64,000 nt of DNA from NCBI GenBank assembly GCA_951812305.1, contig CATOSB010000022.1, forward strand, positions 1 to 64,000, read 5' to 3'. Positions 54,586 through 63,505 of the stretch are shown in pieces (within the stretch, counting starts at the first letter, position 1; every line of letters starts with the position of its first letter). The position numbers were made by a program, and so were the translations under genes. The stretch comes from an uncultured Paracoccaceae bacterium (GTDB taxonomy: Bacteria; Pseudomonadota; Alphaproteobacteria; Rhodobacterales; Rhodobacteraceae). The notes under the pieces are model-generated. The model was not told the origin of the DNA, ran no database searches, and saw only the letters and a program-made list of their open reading frames with translations.

Positions 54586-56187
54586 GTAACTCCCAAGCAC
54601 CCCCCACGTTTGAGTGTTATTGTCAGTTTTATGGTGAGTCGAATTTGCCATTTTGCGCGTGTTTTTTTTCTTTCTTGTCTGAATTCTGTGGCGCCGGGTT
54701 GATTTCTCTGAATCAGTGGTGGGATGGATCAGGTTGCCGCCCTTGAACAACTTCTCGCCACGGCTCTGCGTCGGATCGCTGAGCTTGAAGCTGCGTTGGC
54801 GAGCATGGCGGAAGAGATCACGGACCTGCGCCGACAGTTGGCCAAGAACAGCAGCAATAGCAGCAAGCCCCCTTCAAGTGATGGCCTGAAGAAGCCAGCC
54901 CCGCGCAGCCTGCGTGGCAAATCCGGAAAGAAAAGTGGCGGCCAAGTTGGCCACCGGGGCGACACCCTGCGCCAGACGTCAACACCCGACTTTGTCGAAC
55001 GGCATGAGGCGACGCATTGCAGCGCCTGTCAGAGCGCCCTGACGGCGGAGATGGTGAAAGGGATCGAGAAGCGTCAGGTGTTCGACTTGCCTGCGCCACG
55101 CCTGGAGGTCACCGAGCATCAGGCGGCGGTTTATTGTTGCGACCATTGTCGAGCCACGACGACGGCTGGCTTTCCCGATGGCGTGGCCGCGCATGTGCAA
55201 TATGGCACGCGCATGCGGGCAGTGGCGGTCTATTGCAATGTTCAGCAGCTGATACCCGAGGATCGGGTCTGCCAGCTTATGCGCGACCTGTTTGGGGCCA
55301 CCAGCTTGTGCGCGGCCAGCGTGACCAACTGGACGCGCGGCGCGGCAAATAAGATGGGTGTCGTGGTTGAACACATTCTCGCCCGGCTTGCCGAAGGCGG
55401 CGTTCGGCATCTGGACGAGACCGGACTTCGTGTTGCCGGCAAGCTGCACTGGCTGCACACGATCTGCGATACCGCCTTCACCCATTACCGCATCAGCGCC
55501 AAACGCGGTGCTGTTCCAACCTTCCTGACCGGCGGGACGATCATTCATGATCACTGGAAAACCCTACTACGCCCATATGAGCGGAGTGGACGCCCACGCC
55601 CTCTGCGGGGCGCATCACTTGCGCGAACTCAAGGCCATCGAAGAGATCGAAAAAGAGCCTTGGGCGACGGAGATGAGCGCAGTGCTTCATAGCGCCAATC
55701 AGCTCAGATGCGCGGCTCAGGATCAAGGCGAGACCGAACTCCCGGAACTGGTTCGCCAGGGTATCGTCACCAGATACATGGCGATCCTCGCCAAGGGGCT
55801 CGCCTTCCACGAACGCCAGCCCCCGCTGGCCAAAAGCCCCGGCACCCGCGGCCGAAAAGCCAGGCGGCCAGGCCACAACCTGCTCCTCCGCCTGCGTGAC
55901 TACCGCGATGACGTTTTGCGATTCATCGCCGACTTCGCGGTCCCATTCACAAACAATCAGGCCGAACAGGACCTGCGCATGATGAAGCTGCGCATGAAAA
56001 TCTCGGGCACCTTCCGCACCCTCGAGGGCGCGCGGGTCTTCGCCGACATCAGGTCCGTCATCTCGACGGCCAGAAAACACCGGTTCAACATCCTGGAAAT
56101 CCTGACCCTGTCACCACCTCAGATCATCGCACGGCTCTGACGGAACAAAACCCCGCAACCCTATCGGACAGGGTGCTTGGGAGTTAC
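54586..56187 (+). mobile_element. IS66-family element, copy 2, nested in IS982, 1602 bp
   Basis: Same terminal repeats as copy 1. A perfect 8-bp target repeat, gtttcgat, is at 54578-54585 and 56188-56195. Two bases longer than copy 1: one more T in the T-run before tnpC and one more A inside tnpC. Confidence 0.94.
54724..56140 (+). pseudogene. IS66-family TnpC (copy 2), frameshifted by one A
   Basis: Identical to copy 1 over the first 279 residues. At 55558-55561 the run is AAAA where copy 1 has AAA, shifting the frame after HDHWK; the shifted reading ends at 55692 and the true frame continues from 55547 to 56140. Elsewhere only a silent change (ggtatc for ggtata) is seen. The break separates the first Asp from the rest of the DDE core, so it should not work unless the run allows slippage. 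Confidence 0.9.
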
Positions 56188-56702
56188 GTTTCGATTAATG
56201 CGGGCATTGTGGCAGACCGCGAGCTTAGTGCTGTCGGCAAAATAGACGCCGGTTTTTTCACCGCTGAAGCAGTGCAGCAGTATGCAAAACGGCACCATTA
56301 ATCTTGGCATGAGGCTGACAAACCGACCATAGCTCGGGAGGGTGCCAAAGCAGTCACGGTATTTCTGCTCAACGCCATAAATCCAATAATGTTTGAAGTC
56401 CTTGAACGGCGACAAGTGAAACAAGACCATGATGAACAGGCTCTCCCCCAGGGTCAGCTTGCCGGAGCGAAGCCTCTGACGACCCGAGGGGATCAACCGG
56501 TGGCGCTCCCAGTCCTCGTAGGTTTTTGCAAAATCATCGAGACAGACAAAAAGTGCGGTGTTAGTGATCGACATGAGTGGCGGTCCATATTGTGTCGCTT
56601 TTGAACCTTGAATCATGGGGCAACGTACTTGGAAACCCCTCTCACCCCATACTAATCACGGGGGCATTCAGGCTGGTCAACACGGGGCAAAAGGTGCGCG
56701 CC

Positions 56703-57143
56703 ATGGAGAACAACTTCCCAATCAACGAAGATCTCGCTTATGAGAAGATCCGGGACCTCATGTTCGACATGATGGAAGAGGACCCCAACCGTTTCTACGC
56801 CCTCACGGATAAGCTCAATGAACTGGCTGCGCTCCCTAAAAGAACCATGACACTTGTGCTCGATCTGATGGCTGCCACTCCCTTTCAGGTGATCATCCCG
56901 AAACACGTACGGAAAAATGACCCTGATACATTCAAAGCAGATCACGAAACCGTTTCAAATGTTCTATTTCTTGGAGAGTTTGGCGGAATTGCCGTTGAAC
57001 TGGAGCCAAATGAGGCTTTGAGAGAACCGAGGATCATTTCCATAACAATGGTGGAAATCCCTCATCGCAACCCTCTGCGAAAAAGGGTCAACGAGTATCG
57101 TAAAAAACGAATCAAAAAACTACGAAAAAATTCTGTCGAGTAG
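56703..57143 (+). CDS. IS982 passenger protein of unknown function (copy 2)
   Basis: 146 residues, identical to the copy 1 passenger (2587-3027) over the whole protein. Same start context (AAAAGGTG before ATG) and same basic C terminus. It remains intact while the transposase beside it is broken, so it could still be expressed from the shared control region (56575-56702). No function can be assigned from sequence. Confidence 0.7.
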   Translation: MENNFPINEDLAYEKIRDLMFDMMEEDPNRFYALTDKLNELAALPKRTMTLVLDLMAATPFQVIIPKHVRKNDPDTFKADHETVSNVLFLGEFGGIAVELEPNEALREPRIISITMVEIPHRNPLRKRVNEYRKKRIKKLRKNSVE

Positions 57144-57416
57144 TGCACTGGTGACGCCAACGTCTTATCCAGAATCGGGGTAATTGTACCGAATATCTGA
57201 TCGCTTTTTATGGCATCTGGGCTGCGGGCGCCGTGGTTGTTCCGATAAACGCGAAGCTGCACGGGAAAGAGGCAGCGTGGATTGTTGAGAATTCAGGTGC
57301 GAAATTGGGGTTTGCGTCTTCGGATCTGATGGAAGGGTTGTCAGAGGCAACCAATATTGACCTCCTAGATCTGCAGGGCCCAAAATTTGTCGCGCTTTGC
57401 GCCGACATCCCACTAA

Positions 57417-58585
57417 TACCAAGGGTTATTCAATCTGACCGACTTTCGCCCAGTTGCGGCTTGCGATGGATGTGATGGTTTGCGGTCTTGCGATGAGGTT
57501 GTTCCAGGCCTCGCACCCCGCGTCGAGAATCGCGTCATATGTGTCGAACGTCCGGTTTGCGAGCCATGTCTGGCGGAGATATTGCCAAATGTTTTCGGTT
57601 GGATTCAGCTCTGGTGATTTGGGCGGCAGAAACATGAGCGACAGGTTTTGCGGGATTTCCAGAGCGGATGTCGTGTGCCAGCCGGCTTGGTCCATGAGGA
57701 TGACGGCGTGGGCGCCATCGGAGACAATTTTGCTGATTTCTTCCAGGTGGCGCTGCATCGCATAGGTGTCGGCTGCTGGCATCATGATCGCCGCGCCGGT
57801 GCCGCGTTCGGGGCAGATGGCGCCAAAAAGATACGCATTTTGGTAACGCTGATCGGCGGGCTGGCGGGGCCGTGTGCCCTTGCGTGCCCACTGGCGGACG
57901 CGGGTGTTCTTCTGACCGAGACGCATCTCGTCCTGGAACCAGATTTCGACGGGTTTGTCCGGCGGCACCCCCTGAAGCGTCTCCTTCAGATTGTCGCCGA
58001 AGTTTTTTTGAAATCCTCAATGACCTGCACGTCCTGCCCCGGGTGCTGAGGGCGTGCGCTGATGTGGGAAAAGCCCAGATTGTGCAGAATCTGCCCCACA
58101 TGGCGCTCGTGATAGTCGACGCCAAAACGCGCCTTGATCACATTCTTCAAATCGACCCGCCGCCAGCGGACGACACCGTCCTTTTCAGGATCAGGACCGG
58201 TCTCGACAAGAGCCGCCAGTTCATCCAGTTGCGCATTGTCAAGGCGGGATCGCGAGCCTCCTCGCTGCCGATCCAGCAGCCCCGCTGGACCATCAGCGTT
58301 GAAACGGAGCACCCAGTCCCTGAGCGTTTGCCGGTCCATCCCGCCAATGCGGGCCGCAGCCCCACGCGACATGCCATCGGCGATAGCGGCAAGCGACAAA
58401 AGCCGTCGGCTCTGCCGGGCATCAGAACTCTCTGCGGCAAGCTTGCGCAGATCATTGGCGGTAAAATCGGCTCGCATCGGTATCCTGGCTGGCATCGGTG
58501 GTCTCCTTTGCCAATCTTGAATCACCTCAGCACCTCAGGCGGTACCCAAAATCCATAGCTGAGTCATTTTGAAGCACCCTTGGTA
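57417..58585 (-). mobile_element. IS630-family insertion sequence, complete, 1169 bp
   Basis: Terminal repeats taccaaggg at 57417 and cccttggta ending at 58585. Flanked by TAA at 57414-57416 and 58586-58588; the IS630 family duplicates TA, and the third base may be chance. Removing the element and one TAA restores the acyl-CoA synthetase frame (CCA CTA AAC CCG). One transposase in two overlapping frames. Confidence 0.92.
57426..58495 (-). CDS. IS630-family transposase made by a -1 frameshift
   Basis: Frame 1 runs from ATG 58495 (after AAAGGAG) and contains helix-turn-helix regions (RRLLSLAAIADGMSRGAAARIGG, DRQTLRDWVLRF). It stops shortly after a run of seven A (complement of 58003-58009). 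Slipping back one base there leads into KNFGDNLKETLQG and the DDE part: IWFQDEMRLG (Asp), VILMDQAGWH (Asp), LNPTENIWQYLR (Glu). The fused product is 356 residues. Programmed slippage on A-runs is known in IS630 elements, so this is expected to be a functional design, not a mutation. Confidence 0.87.
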
Positions 58586-59791
58586 TAAACCCGGTCGAAC
58601 GGAAACCAGACGACCTGTGTTGGTTGTTTTACACCAGCGGAACGACCGGCCGGCCCAAGGGGGTACGGATCACGCATGACATGGTGATGTCAGCGTCTTT
58701 GGCCTACCCGGTGGATGTCGACGATGTTTCACCCGAAGATGCCGCTCTTTATGCGGCACCAATGAGCCATGGTGCTGGGCTTTACACATCTGTTCACGTC
58801 GCGCGTGGTGCGGCGCATCTGGTGCCGGCCTCGGGCGGGTTCGACCCAAGTGAAGTCTTTGAATTGGCACAGGCGCAGGGGCGTGTTTCGATGTTTCTTG
58901 CTCCGACGATGGTGCGGCGCTTGCTGGATGCCGCAAAACAGCGCGGGGTAACGGGTGAGGGGATCAAAACCATCGTTTACGGCGGTGGCCCGATGTACGA
59001 AGCGGATATCGTCGAAGCCGTGGACTGGTTCGGCCCGAAGTTCGTTCAGATTTATGGTCAGGGCGAATGTCCGATGTGCATCACTGCACTGTCGCGGGCT
59101 GAGGTTGCCAATCGTACCCATCCGCGGTGGCGGGAACGGCTCGAGTCCGTTGGGCGGGCGCAATCAGTAGTTGAAGTCAGAATTGATGGCGCAGACGGGC
59201 CCGATCAGGATGGCGAAATAATGGTTCGTGGCGCGCCGGTGATGGGTGGGTATTGGGAGAACTCCGATGCCAGCGCCAGGGCTTTGCGCGATGGATGGTT
59301 AATGACGGGGGATATCGGGCGGATGGATGCGGATGGGTATCTGACGCTGGTGGATCGCTCCAAGGATCTGATCATATCGGGTGGAACCAACATCTATCCT
59401 CGTGAAGTGGAAGAGGTGTTGTTGCGGCATGACGGCGTGCGCGAAGTGTCCGTTGTGGGTCGGCCATCGGTGGAATGGGGCGAGGATGTCGTTGCATTCG
59501 TGGTCGGTGATGTAACAACGGAAGTGTTGGATGCCCATTGCCTTGAAAACATGGCGCGGTTCAAACGACCCAAAACATATACGTTCGTCGATGAACTGCC
59601 GAAGAACAATTATGGCAAGGTTCTGAAAACGAAGTTGCGAAAGCGGTTGATGGGTGGCTGAAGACGAGTAAAGATTTGCACGGCCTTGGTTGGAACAAGA
59701 CGCCTTGAAATTGCAGCGCAAAGTTGTTCAGACGCTGAGGTTTTTTGCGCGCGGTGTTTCTTCCTCGGGATTTGGCCGAGGTTAATTTCTG

Positions 59792-60967
59792 TCAACTCCC
59801 GCGCGAGGAATCGAAAATTGGCGTTGCGCCCTGCGGCGTCGCATTCTGACCGTCCTCACGGTCACCAACATCGGTTCCATCCGCTGCGGGCGTCGTCTCT
59901 GTGTTGACTTGCGGCGCGGGCACTGGCTCGGAACTGGCATTTTCATTAACGCTGTCCATGTCGCTGGTTTTGCTTTCCAACAGGTTCGGCACAAGTTGTT
60001 CACTGAATCCCGCGAGGATAGAAACAAACGACAGCCAGTAGATGTCGAATGGCTGTGCAGTTGCGTCGGCGGCACCTTCAACAGTTGTTTCGGCCAGTGG
60101 TGGGGCCGTTTCCGCCAGAGGTTGAAACAAGCCGGTCACGATGCCAGAGCGAAAGCCGAAATAAAGGATAAGAGCGCCTAGGGCACCAACAAGTACGCGC
60201 TGAATGCTGTAGACGATATGCATCCAGAGGCTGACGGTCGGATCGACCTCCATAGATCGCAATCGCACAGACGTTGAAAACAACGCGCCTACGGACCCCA
60301 TCATGACGGCGACCGCCAGCTCCTTGATATTATAACCGAATTCGAAATCTGAATCGCTCCACACTACGATCAGGCTGCAAATGATGACGAGAGTAACCAA
60401 CGCCGTGTTGACGACAAGATGGGTGATCCGCCCTCGGTTTGAAACGCGCGCACCTAGTCGATCATGCAGTCTCGCCAACGCGCTGCGCGCTTCTTCGATT
60501 TTACCGGAAAGTGCTTGTGCGATGCAGCGCGCTAGTTCGCGTTCATAGTGATTGCGGGCGCGCGCCGCCGGACTGTCCGATTGCCCCGCCAGCAAAACCC
60601 GGACCGGCCAAATTGGCCGCATCGCGTGGATCAGGTGATTGAACTCGGCAATCCCGTCACCCATCGCGAAATAGGCGTCTTTTTGTCCTGCGGCCACTTC
60701 GCTTTCGTCAGAAAAGATCGGGCTAATGCCGACATCGGTTTTGAAAATCTTGAAATCCGGCATACTCCAGAGAATATCGCGCACGATGCGACCGCGCGGA
60801 TCAGGCTTTCCCGGTTGCAGGTTTTCCAGCTTAAACGGATGCGGGATGTCGTGTGTCTGTGCAGAATCGGTCAAATCAAATCCCCAGATGCGAATTCGCG
60901 CTATCCTAGCATAAAGATTGGCGATTCCCGCAAGTTGAAATCCGGTATGCCAAAGGCTATTGGGCAA
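59792..60967 (-). CDS. Four-helix membrane protein of unknown function
   Basis: Up to 391 residues from a TTG at 60967; the true start may lie further in, as no ATG occurs early. A soluble N-terminal region (about 1-180) with QALSGKIEEARSALARLHDRLGARV is followed by helices at about 183-203, 213-235, 255-278 and 310-330. The C-terminal 60 residues are Pro/Glu/Thr-rich and disordered-looking. I do not recognise it. Divergent from the aldo/keto reductase gene. Confidence 0.6.
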   Translation of the reverse strand: MPNSLWHTGFQLAGIANLYARIARIRIWGFDLTDSAQTHDIPHPFKLENLQPGKPDPRGRIVRDILWSMPDFKIFKTDVGISPIFSDESEVAAGQKDAYFAMGDGIAEFNHLIHAMRPIWPVRVLLAGQSDSPAARARNHYERELARCIAQALSGKIEEARSALARLHDRLGARVSNRGRITHLVVNTALVTLVIICSLIVVWSDSDFEFGYNIKELAVAVMMGSVGALFSTSVRLRSMEVDPTVSLWMHIVYSIQRVLVGALGALILYFGFRSGIVTGLFQPLAETAPPLAETTVEGAADATAQPFDIYWLSFVSILAGFSEQLVPNLLESKTSDMDSVNENASSEPVPAPQVNTETTPAADGTDVGDREDGQNATPQGATPIFDSSRGS

Positions 60968-61011
60968 AATCGGGGTTTTGAACGGCGCCCTCCCGTGGCA
61001 GTCTTTCGCGC

Positions 61012-61944
61012 ATGACCGACTTGACTACGACTGACGGCACCCCGATTTCGCGTTTCTGTTTTGGCACCATGCAATGGGGCGGCAAGGCGGATGCAGTTGA
61101 CAGTCGTGCAATGTATGAGGCTTGCCGTAAGCAGGGGATCAACTTTTTTGATACCGCGCATGGATACACAGGTGGCGCGTCGGAAACGCTGCTCGGTCAG
61201 TTTATCGCCGAAGAGCGTGACGAAATATTCGTAGCCACCAAATGTGCGTCCACCGGGGATTGCCGACCGGAAGCCATCCGGCGTGATTTCGACGAGAGCC
61301 TGACACGGCTTGGAATGGATCAGGTCGATCTGATTTACATGCATCGCTGGAGCGACGAGGTGCCGCTGGAGGCGGTTTACGAGGTTCTGGCCGAATGGGT
61401 TCAGGCAGGCAAGGTACGCCATATTGGTGTTTCGAATTATGCCGCCTGGCAAGTGATGAAGGCGCAGGCCGTCGCCGAAACGTTGGGTCTGACCATCGCC
61501 ATGCTGCAGCCGATGTATTCGCTTGTGAAACGTCAGGTTGAGGTCGAGATCTTGCCGATGGCCGTTAGCGAGGGCATGGCGGTTGTGCCCTATTCCCCTC
61601 TTGGTGGTGGACTCCTGACAGGTAAATACGCGGGCAAGGCAGAAGGGCGGCTGACCCACGATCCGATGTATAAAGAACGTTATGGCGTTGAATGGATGCA
61701 CAAGGCTGCAACGGAAATAAGCAGTATAGCGACAGAACTTGGAACGTCGCCGATCACTTTAGCTGTGGCTTGGGTGGCGGTAAACCTGGGTATCACTGCG
61801 CCGATCATCAGTGCAAGTTCCGCTACGCAGCTCCAGCCATCGCTGGACGCGATGAATTTCGAGCTAAGTGACACGCTTTATGCGCGTTTGTCAGCGCTGA
61901 CACCAAGACCCGCGCCCGCAACGGACCGGCTGGAGGAACAGTGA
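61012..61944 (+). CDS. Aldo/keto reductase
   Basis: 310-residue TIM-barrel NAD(P)H oxidoreductase. Catalytic tetrad visible: D and Y in FFDTAHGYTGG, K in FVATKCAS, H in LIYMHRWSDEV. Cofactor-binding regions IGVSNYAAWQ, YSPLGGGLLTGKY and PIISASSATQL. Substrate unknown. Its stop overlaps the FAD oxidoreductase gene by GTGA, so the two are probably one operon. Confidence 0.92.
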   Translation: MTDLTTTDGTPISRFCFGTMQWGGKADAVDSRAMYEACRKQGINFFDTAHGYTGGASETLLGQFIAEERDEIFVATKCASTGDCRPEAIRRDFDESLTRLGMDQVDLIYMHRWSDEVPLEAVYEVLAEWVQAGKVRHIGVSNYAAWQVMKAQAVAETLGLTIAMLQPMYSLVKRQVEVEILPMAVSEGMAVVPYSPLGGGLLTGKYAGKAEGRLTHDPMYKERYGVEWMHKAATEISSIATELGTSPITLAVAWVAVNLGITAPIISASSATQLQPSLDAMNFELSDTLYARLSALTPRPAPATDRLEEQ

Positions 61945-63014
61945 AAGACTTTCTGGTGATTGGCGGCGGTATGGCCGGTCTGTCGACCGCTGCGCGATTG
62001 TCCGAATTGGGTTCGGTCACAGTACTGGAAGCGGAAGACGCGCTGGGCTACCACGCCTCGGGGCGTTCGGCGGCAATGTTCGAGGAAAACTACGGTCTGC
62101 CGTCGACCGTTGCGCTGAACCGCGCAAGCCGGACGTATCTTGAAGAGGCTGGGGTATTGAGCCCGCGAGGATTCCTGATGGTGGGCGACACCGGCGAGAC
62201 CAAGGCCGCGCGCGAAACGATCGCGGAATTAGCGATGGAGGAGATTTCTGTCGCAGAGGCCGTCGCGATGGTGCCAATTGTTGATACCAAGCGGATTGTG
62301 CTGGCGGGGTATCACGCCGCCGCGCAGGACATCGATACTGATCGGCTTTTGCAAGGATACGCGCGGTTGGTGCGCGCTGACGGCGGCGAAGTTGTGCCAA
62401 ACGCACGGGTGACCAGCATTCGCCGCACAAAAGCCGGTTGGGTTGTAAGCGCCGGGGGAAACGAGTTCCCGGCAAAAATTCTGGTGAACGCGACCGGAGC
62501 CTGGGTGGATCAGGTCGCAGTGATGGCGGGCATCGCGCCTTTGGGGTTCACACCCTGTCGACGGTCAATGGCTCGCGTTCCGGCACCCGGAGGGTTCGAC
62601 GTATCTCACTGGCCGATGCTCTTTGGGCCGGGCGAGACATGGTACGCGAAACCCGATGCGGGCAAGTGGCTGGTGTCTCCCGCCGATGAAGACCCTGTCG
62701 AGCCACATGACGCGTGGGCCGATGACATGGTGTTGGCGGAAGGGGTTGCACGCTATGAGGCGCATGTAACGGAACCCGTGACACGCGTTGAACATACCTG
62801 GGCAGGCCTCAGGACGTTTTCACCGGACCGGGCGCTGGTCATCGGGTATGACCCTGCGGACGATGCATTTCTCTGGGTTGCCGGACAGGGCGGGTACGGT
62901 ATTCAGTCCTCGCCCGCTTACAGCCGTTTGGCCGCGGATTTGGTTGCGGGGCGGGGGTCGGAACTCGATCCGGGAGTCGTTGCGGCACTCAGCCCCGCAC
63001 GATTTCAGGACTAG
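61941..63014 (+). CDS. FAD-dependent oxidoreductase, DAO/glycine-oxidase type
   Basis: 357 residues from GTG 61941. The dinucleotide-binding motif is FLVIGGGMAGLSTAARLSELG, then the DAO-type ASGRSAAMF, ILVNATGAWVDQVA, and the C-terminal GLRTFSPDRALVIGYDP with VAGQGGYGIQSSPAYSRLAADL. It oxidises an amine or amino acid, passing electrons to oxygen or a quinone; substrate unknown. Coupled to the aldo/keto reductase. Confidence 0.9.
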   Translation: MKDFLVIGGGMAGLSTAARLSELGSVTVLEAEDALGYHASGRSAAMFEENYGLPSTVALNRASRTYLEEAGVLSPRGFLMVGDTGETKAARETIAELAMEEISVAEAVAMVPIVDTKRIVLAGYHAAAQDIDTDRLLQGYARLVRADGGEVVPNARVTSIRRTKAGWVVSAGGNEFPAKILVNATGAWVDQVAVMAGIAPLGFTPCRRSMARVPAPGGFDVSHWPMLFGPGETWYAKPDAGKWLVSPADEDPVEPHDAWADDMVLAEGVARYEAHVTEPVTRVEHTWAGLRTFSPDRALVIGYDPADDAFLWVAGQGGYGIQSSPAYSRLAADLVAGRGSELDPGVVAALSPARFQD

Positions 63015-63103
63015 AGCGGTTCAGAGTTTGGCGGAAACGGCATTGGGCCTTTGCGGACGGCGCCGAGCGCCCGGGGTAATCTTTTAAATAATCCGCTGAT
63101 CAG

Positions 63104-63125
63104 CAGAAATTTCTAGAAATTTCTG
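63104..63125. repeat. Perfect 22-bp palindrome, first of a pair
   Basis: Centre tttctagaaa, perfect over 11 bases on each side (inner 20: agaaatttctagaaatttct). It directly follows a second small palindrome (gctgatcagc, 63095-63104). It lies between convergent genes ending at 63014 and 63209. It could be a protein-binding site or a bidirectional transcription-stop hairpin. Confidence 0.7.
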
Positions 63126-63131
63126 ACCCTA

Positions 63132-63153
63132 CGAGATCTTCTAGAAGATCTCG
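63132..63153. repeat. Perfect 22-bp palindrome, second of a pair
   Basis: Centre cttctagaag, perfect over 11 bases on each side (inner 20: gagatcttctagaagatctc). Six bases separate it from the first palindrome, and both share ttctagaa at the centre while their arms differ, so they are not copies but look built to the same plan. Confidence 0.7.
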
Positions 63154-63208
63154 CCAACGTCTGTTCTGGCCCAAAATCAGACTCAATTCAATGAAAGACT
63201 GATCAGCT

Positions 63209-63505
63209 TTAGCGATTCAAGACATCCGCCCAATCCGGGTTTTGGCGAAACTGCGACGCCGCGAAGGGGCAAAGCGGCACAATTTTTTTGCCGCTTGCGC
63301 GCGCATCCTTAACCGCGCGCTCGACCAGTTTGTTACCCAGTCCAGTTCCGCGATAGGCATCTGGAACGTCGGTGTGATCGATGATGATCAGCGACTCCCC
63401 GGCTTTTGAATACGTCAGTTCCGCCACCGGACCGTTTTGATCGGGCTGCACCTTGTAGCGGCCCTTAGTGTCGCCCTCGTCCAGAGTGATATTTGCCTCA
63501 CCCAT
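63209..63505 (-). CDS. Small GNAT-fold N-acetyltransferase-like protein
   Basis: 98 residues, YjdJ/YidJ-like short GNAT family (LTYSKAGESLIIIDHTDVPDAYRGTGLGNKLVERAVKDARASGKKIVPLCPFAASQF). The acetyl-CoA loop is YRGTGLGNKL. The family members acetylate unknown small targets. It starts eight bases inside the end of the upstream GcvT-type gene. Confidence 0.87.
   Translation of the reverse strand: MGEANITLDEGDTKGRYKVQPDQNGPVAELTYSKAGESLIIIDHTDVPDAYRGTGLGNKLVERAVKDARASGKKIVPLCPFAASQFRQNPDWADVLNR

Larger units (their letters stand above)
54071..56574 (-). pseudogene. IS982-family transposase (copy 2), split by IS66
   Basis: The N-terminal part is 56574-56188 (to about residue 129, ARINRN), the C-terminal part 54577-54071 (from VFKGLAKRG). 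Joined without the IS66 and one target copy, 894 bases give the same 297-residue product as copy 1 with a few single-residue changes. The catalytic first Asp and the later Asp/Glu are on different sides of the break, so it is inactive. Confidence 0.92.
54051..57181 (-). mobile_element. IS982-family element with passenger, copy 2, carrying a nested IS66
   Basis: Ends acctgagttctggataag (54051) and its partner ending atcggggt (57181). A perfect 7-bp target repeat, aattgta, flanks it at 54044-54050 and 57182-57188. Without the nested IS66 and one 8-bp repeat the length is 1521 bp, identical to copy 1. It lies inverted relative to copy 1. The intact target repeat shows that this copy arose by simple transposition and has not recombined with copy 1. 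Confidence 0.93.
53864..59661 (+). pseudogene. AMP-forming acyl-CoA synthetase, broken twice by insertion sequences
   Basis: Three exon-like pieces: 53864-54050, 57189-57416 and 58589-59661. Joined, they give 1488 bases and 495 residues with no stop, the normal length for the family. Start MNLAHWLERTAKRHGNHVALL after AAAGGAG; AVFARNCTEYLIAFYGIWAAG spans the first junction, ADIPLNPVERKPDDL the second. The AMP-binding loop is LFYTSGTTGRPKGV, later IYGQGECP, LMTGDIGRMDADGYLTLVDRSKDLIISGGTNIYPREVEE, and the catalytic Lys region LPKNNYGKVLK. It would activate a carboxylic acid, substrate unknown. Certainly inactive now. Confidence 0.92.

Noticed and set aside
2549-57181. A composite transposon bounded by the two IS982 copies
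   Set aside because: They are inverted and more than 50 kb apart around core housekeeping genes, and copy 2 has its own perfect target repeat, so each inserted by itself.
57426-58525. Two separate transposase genes, or a decayed IS630
   Set aside because: The frames join at a seven-A run by a single backward slip, and all three catalytic residues are present, which fits programmed frameshifting.
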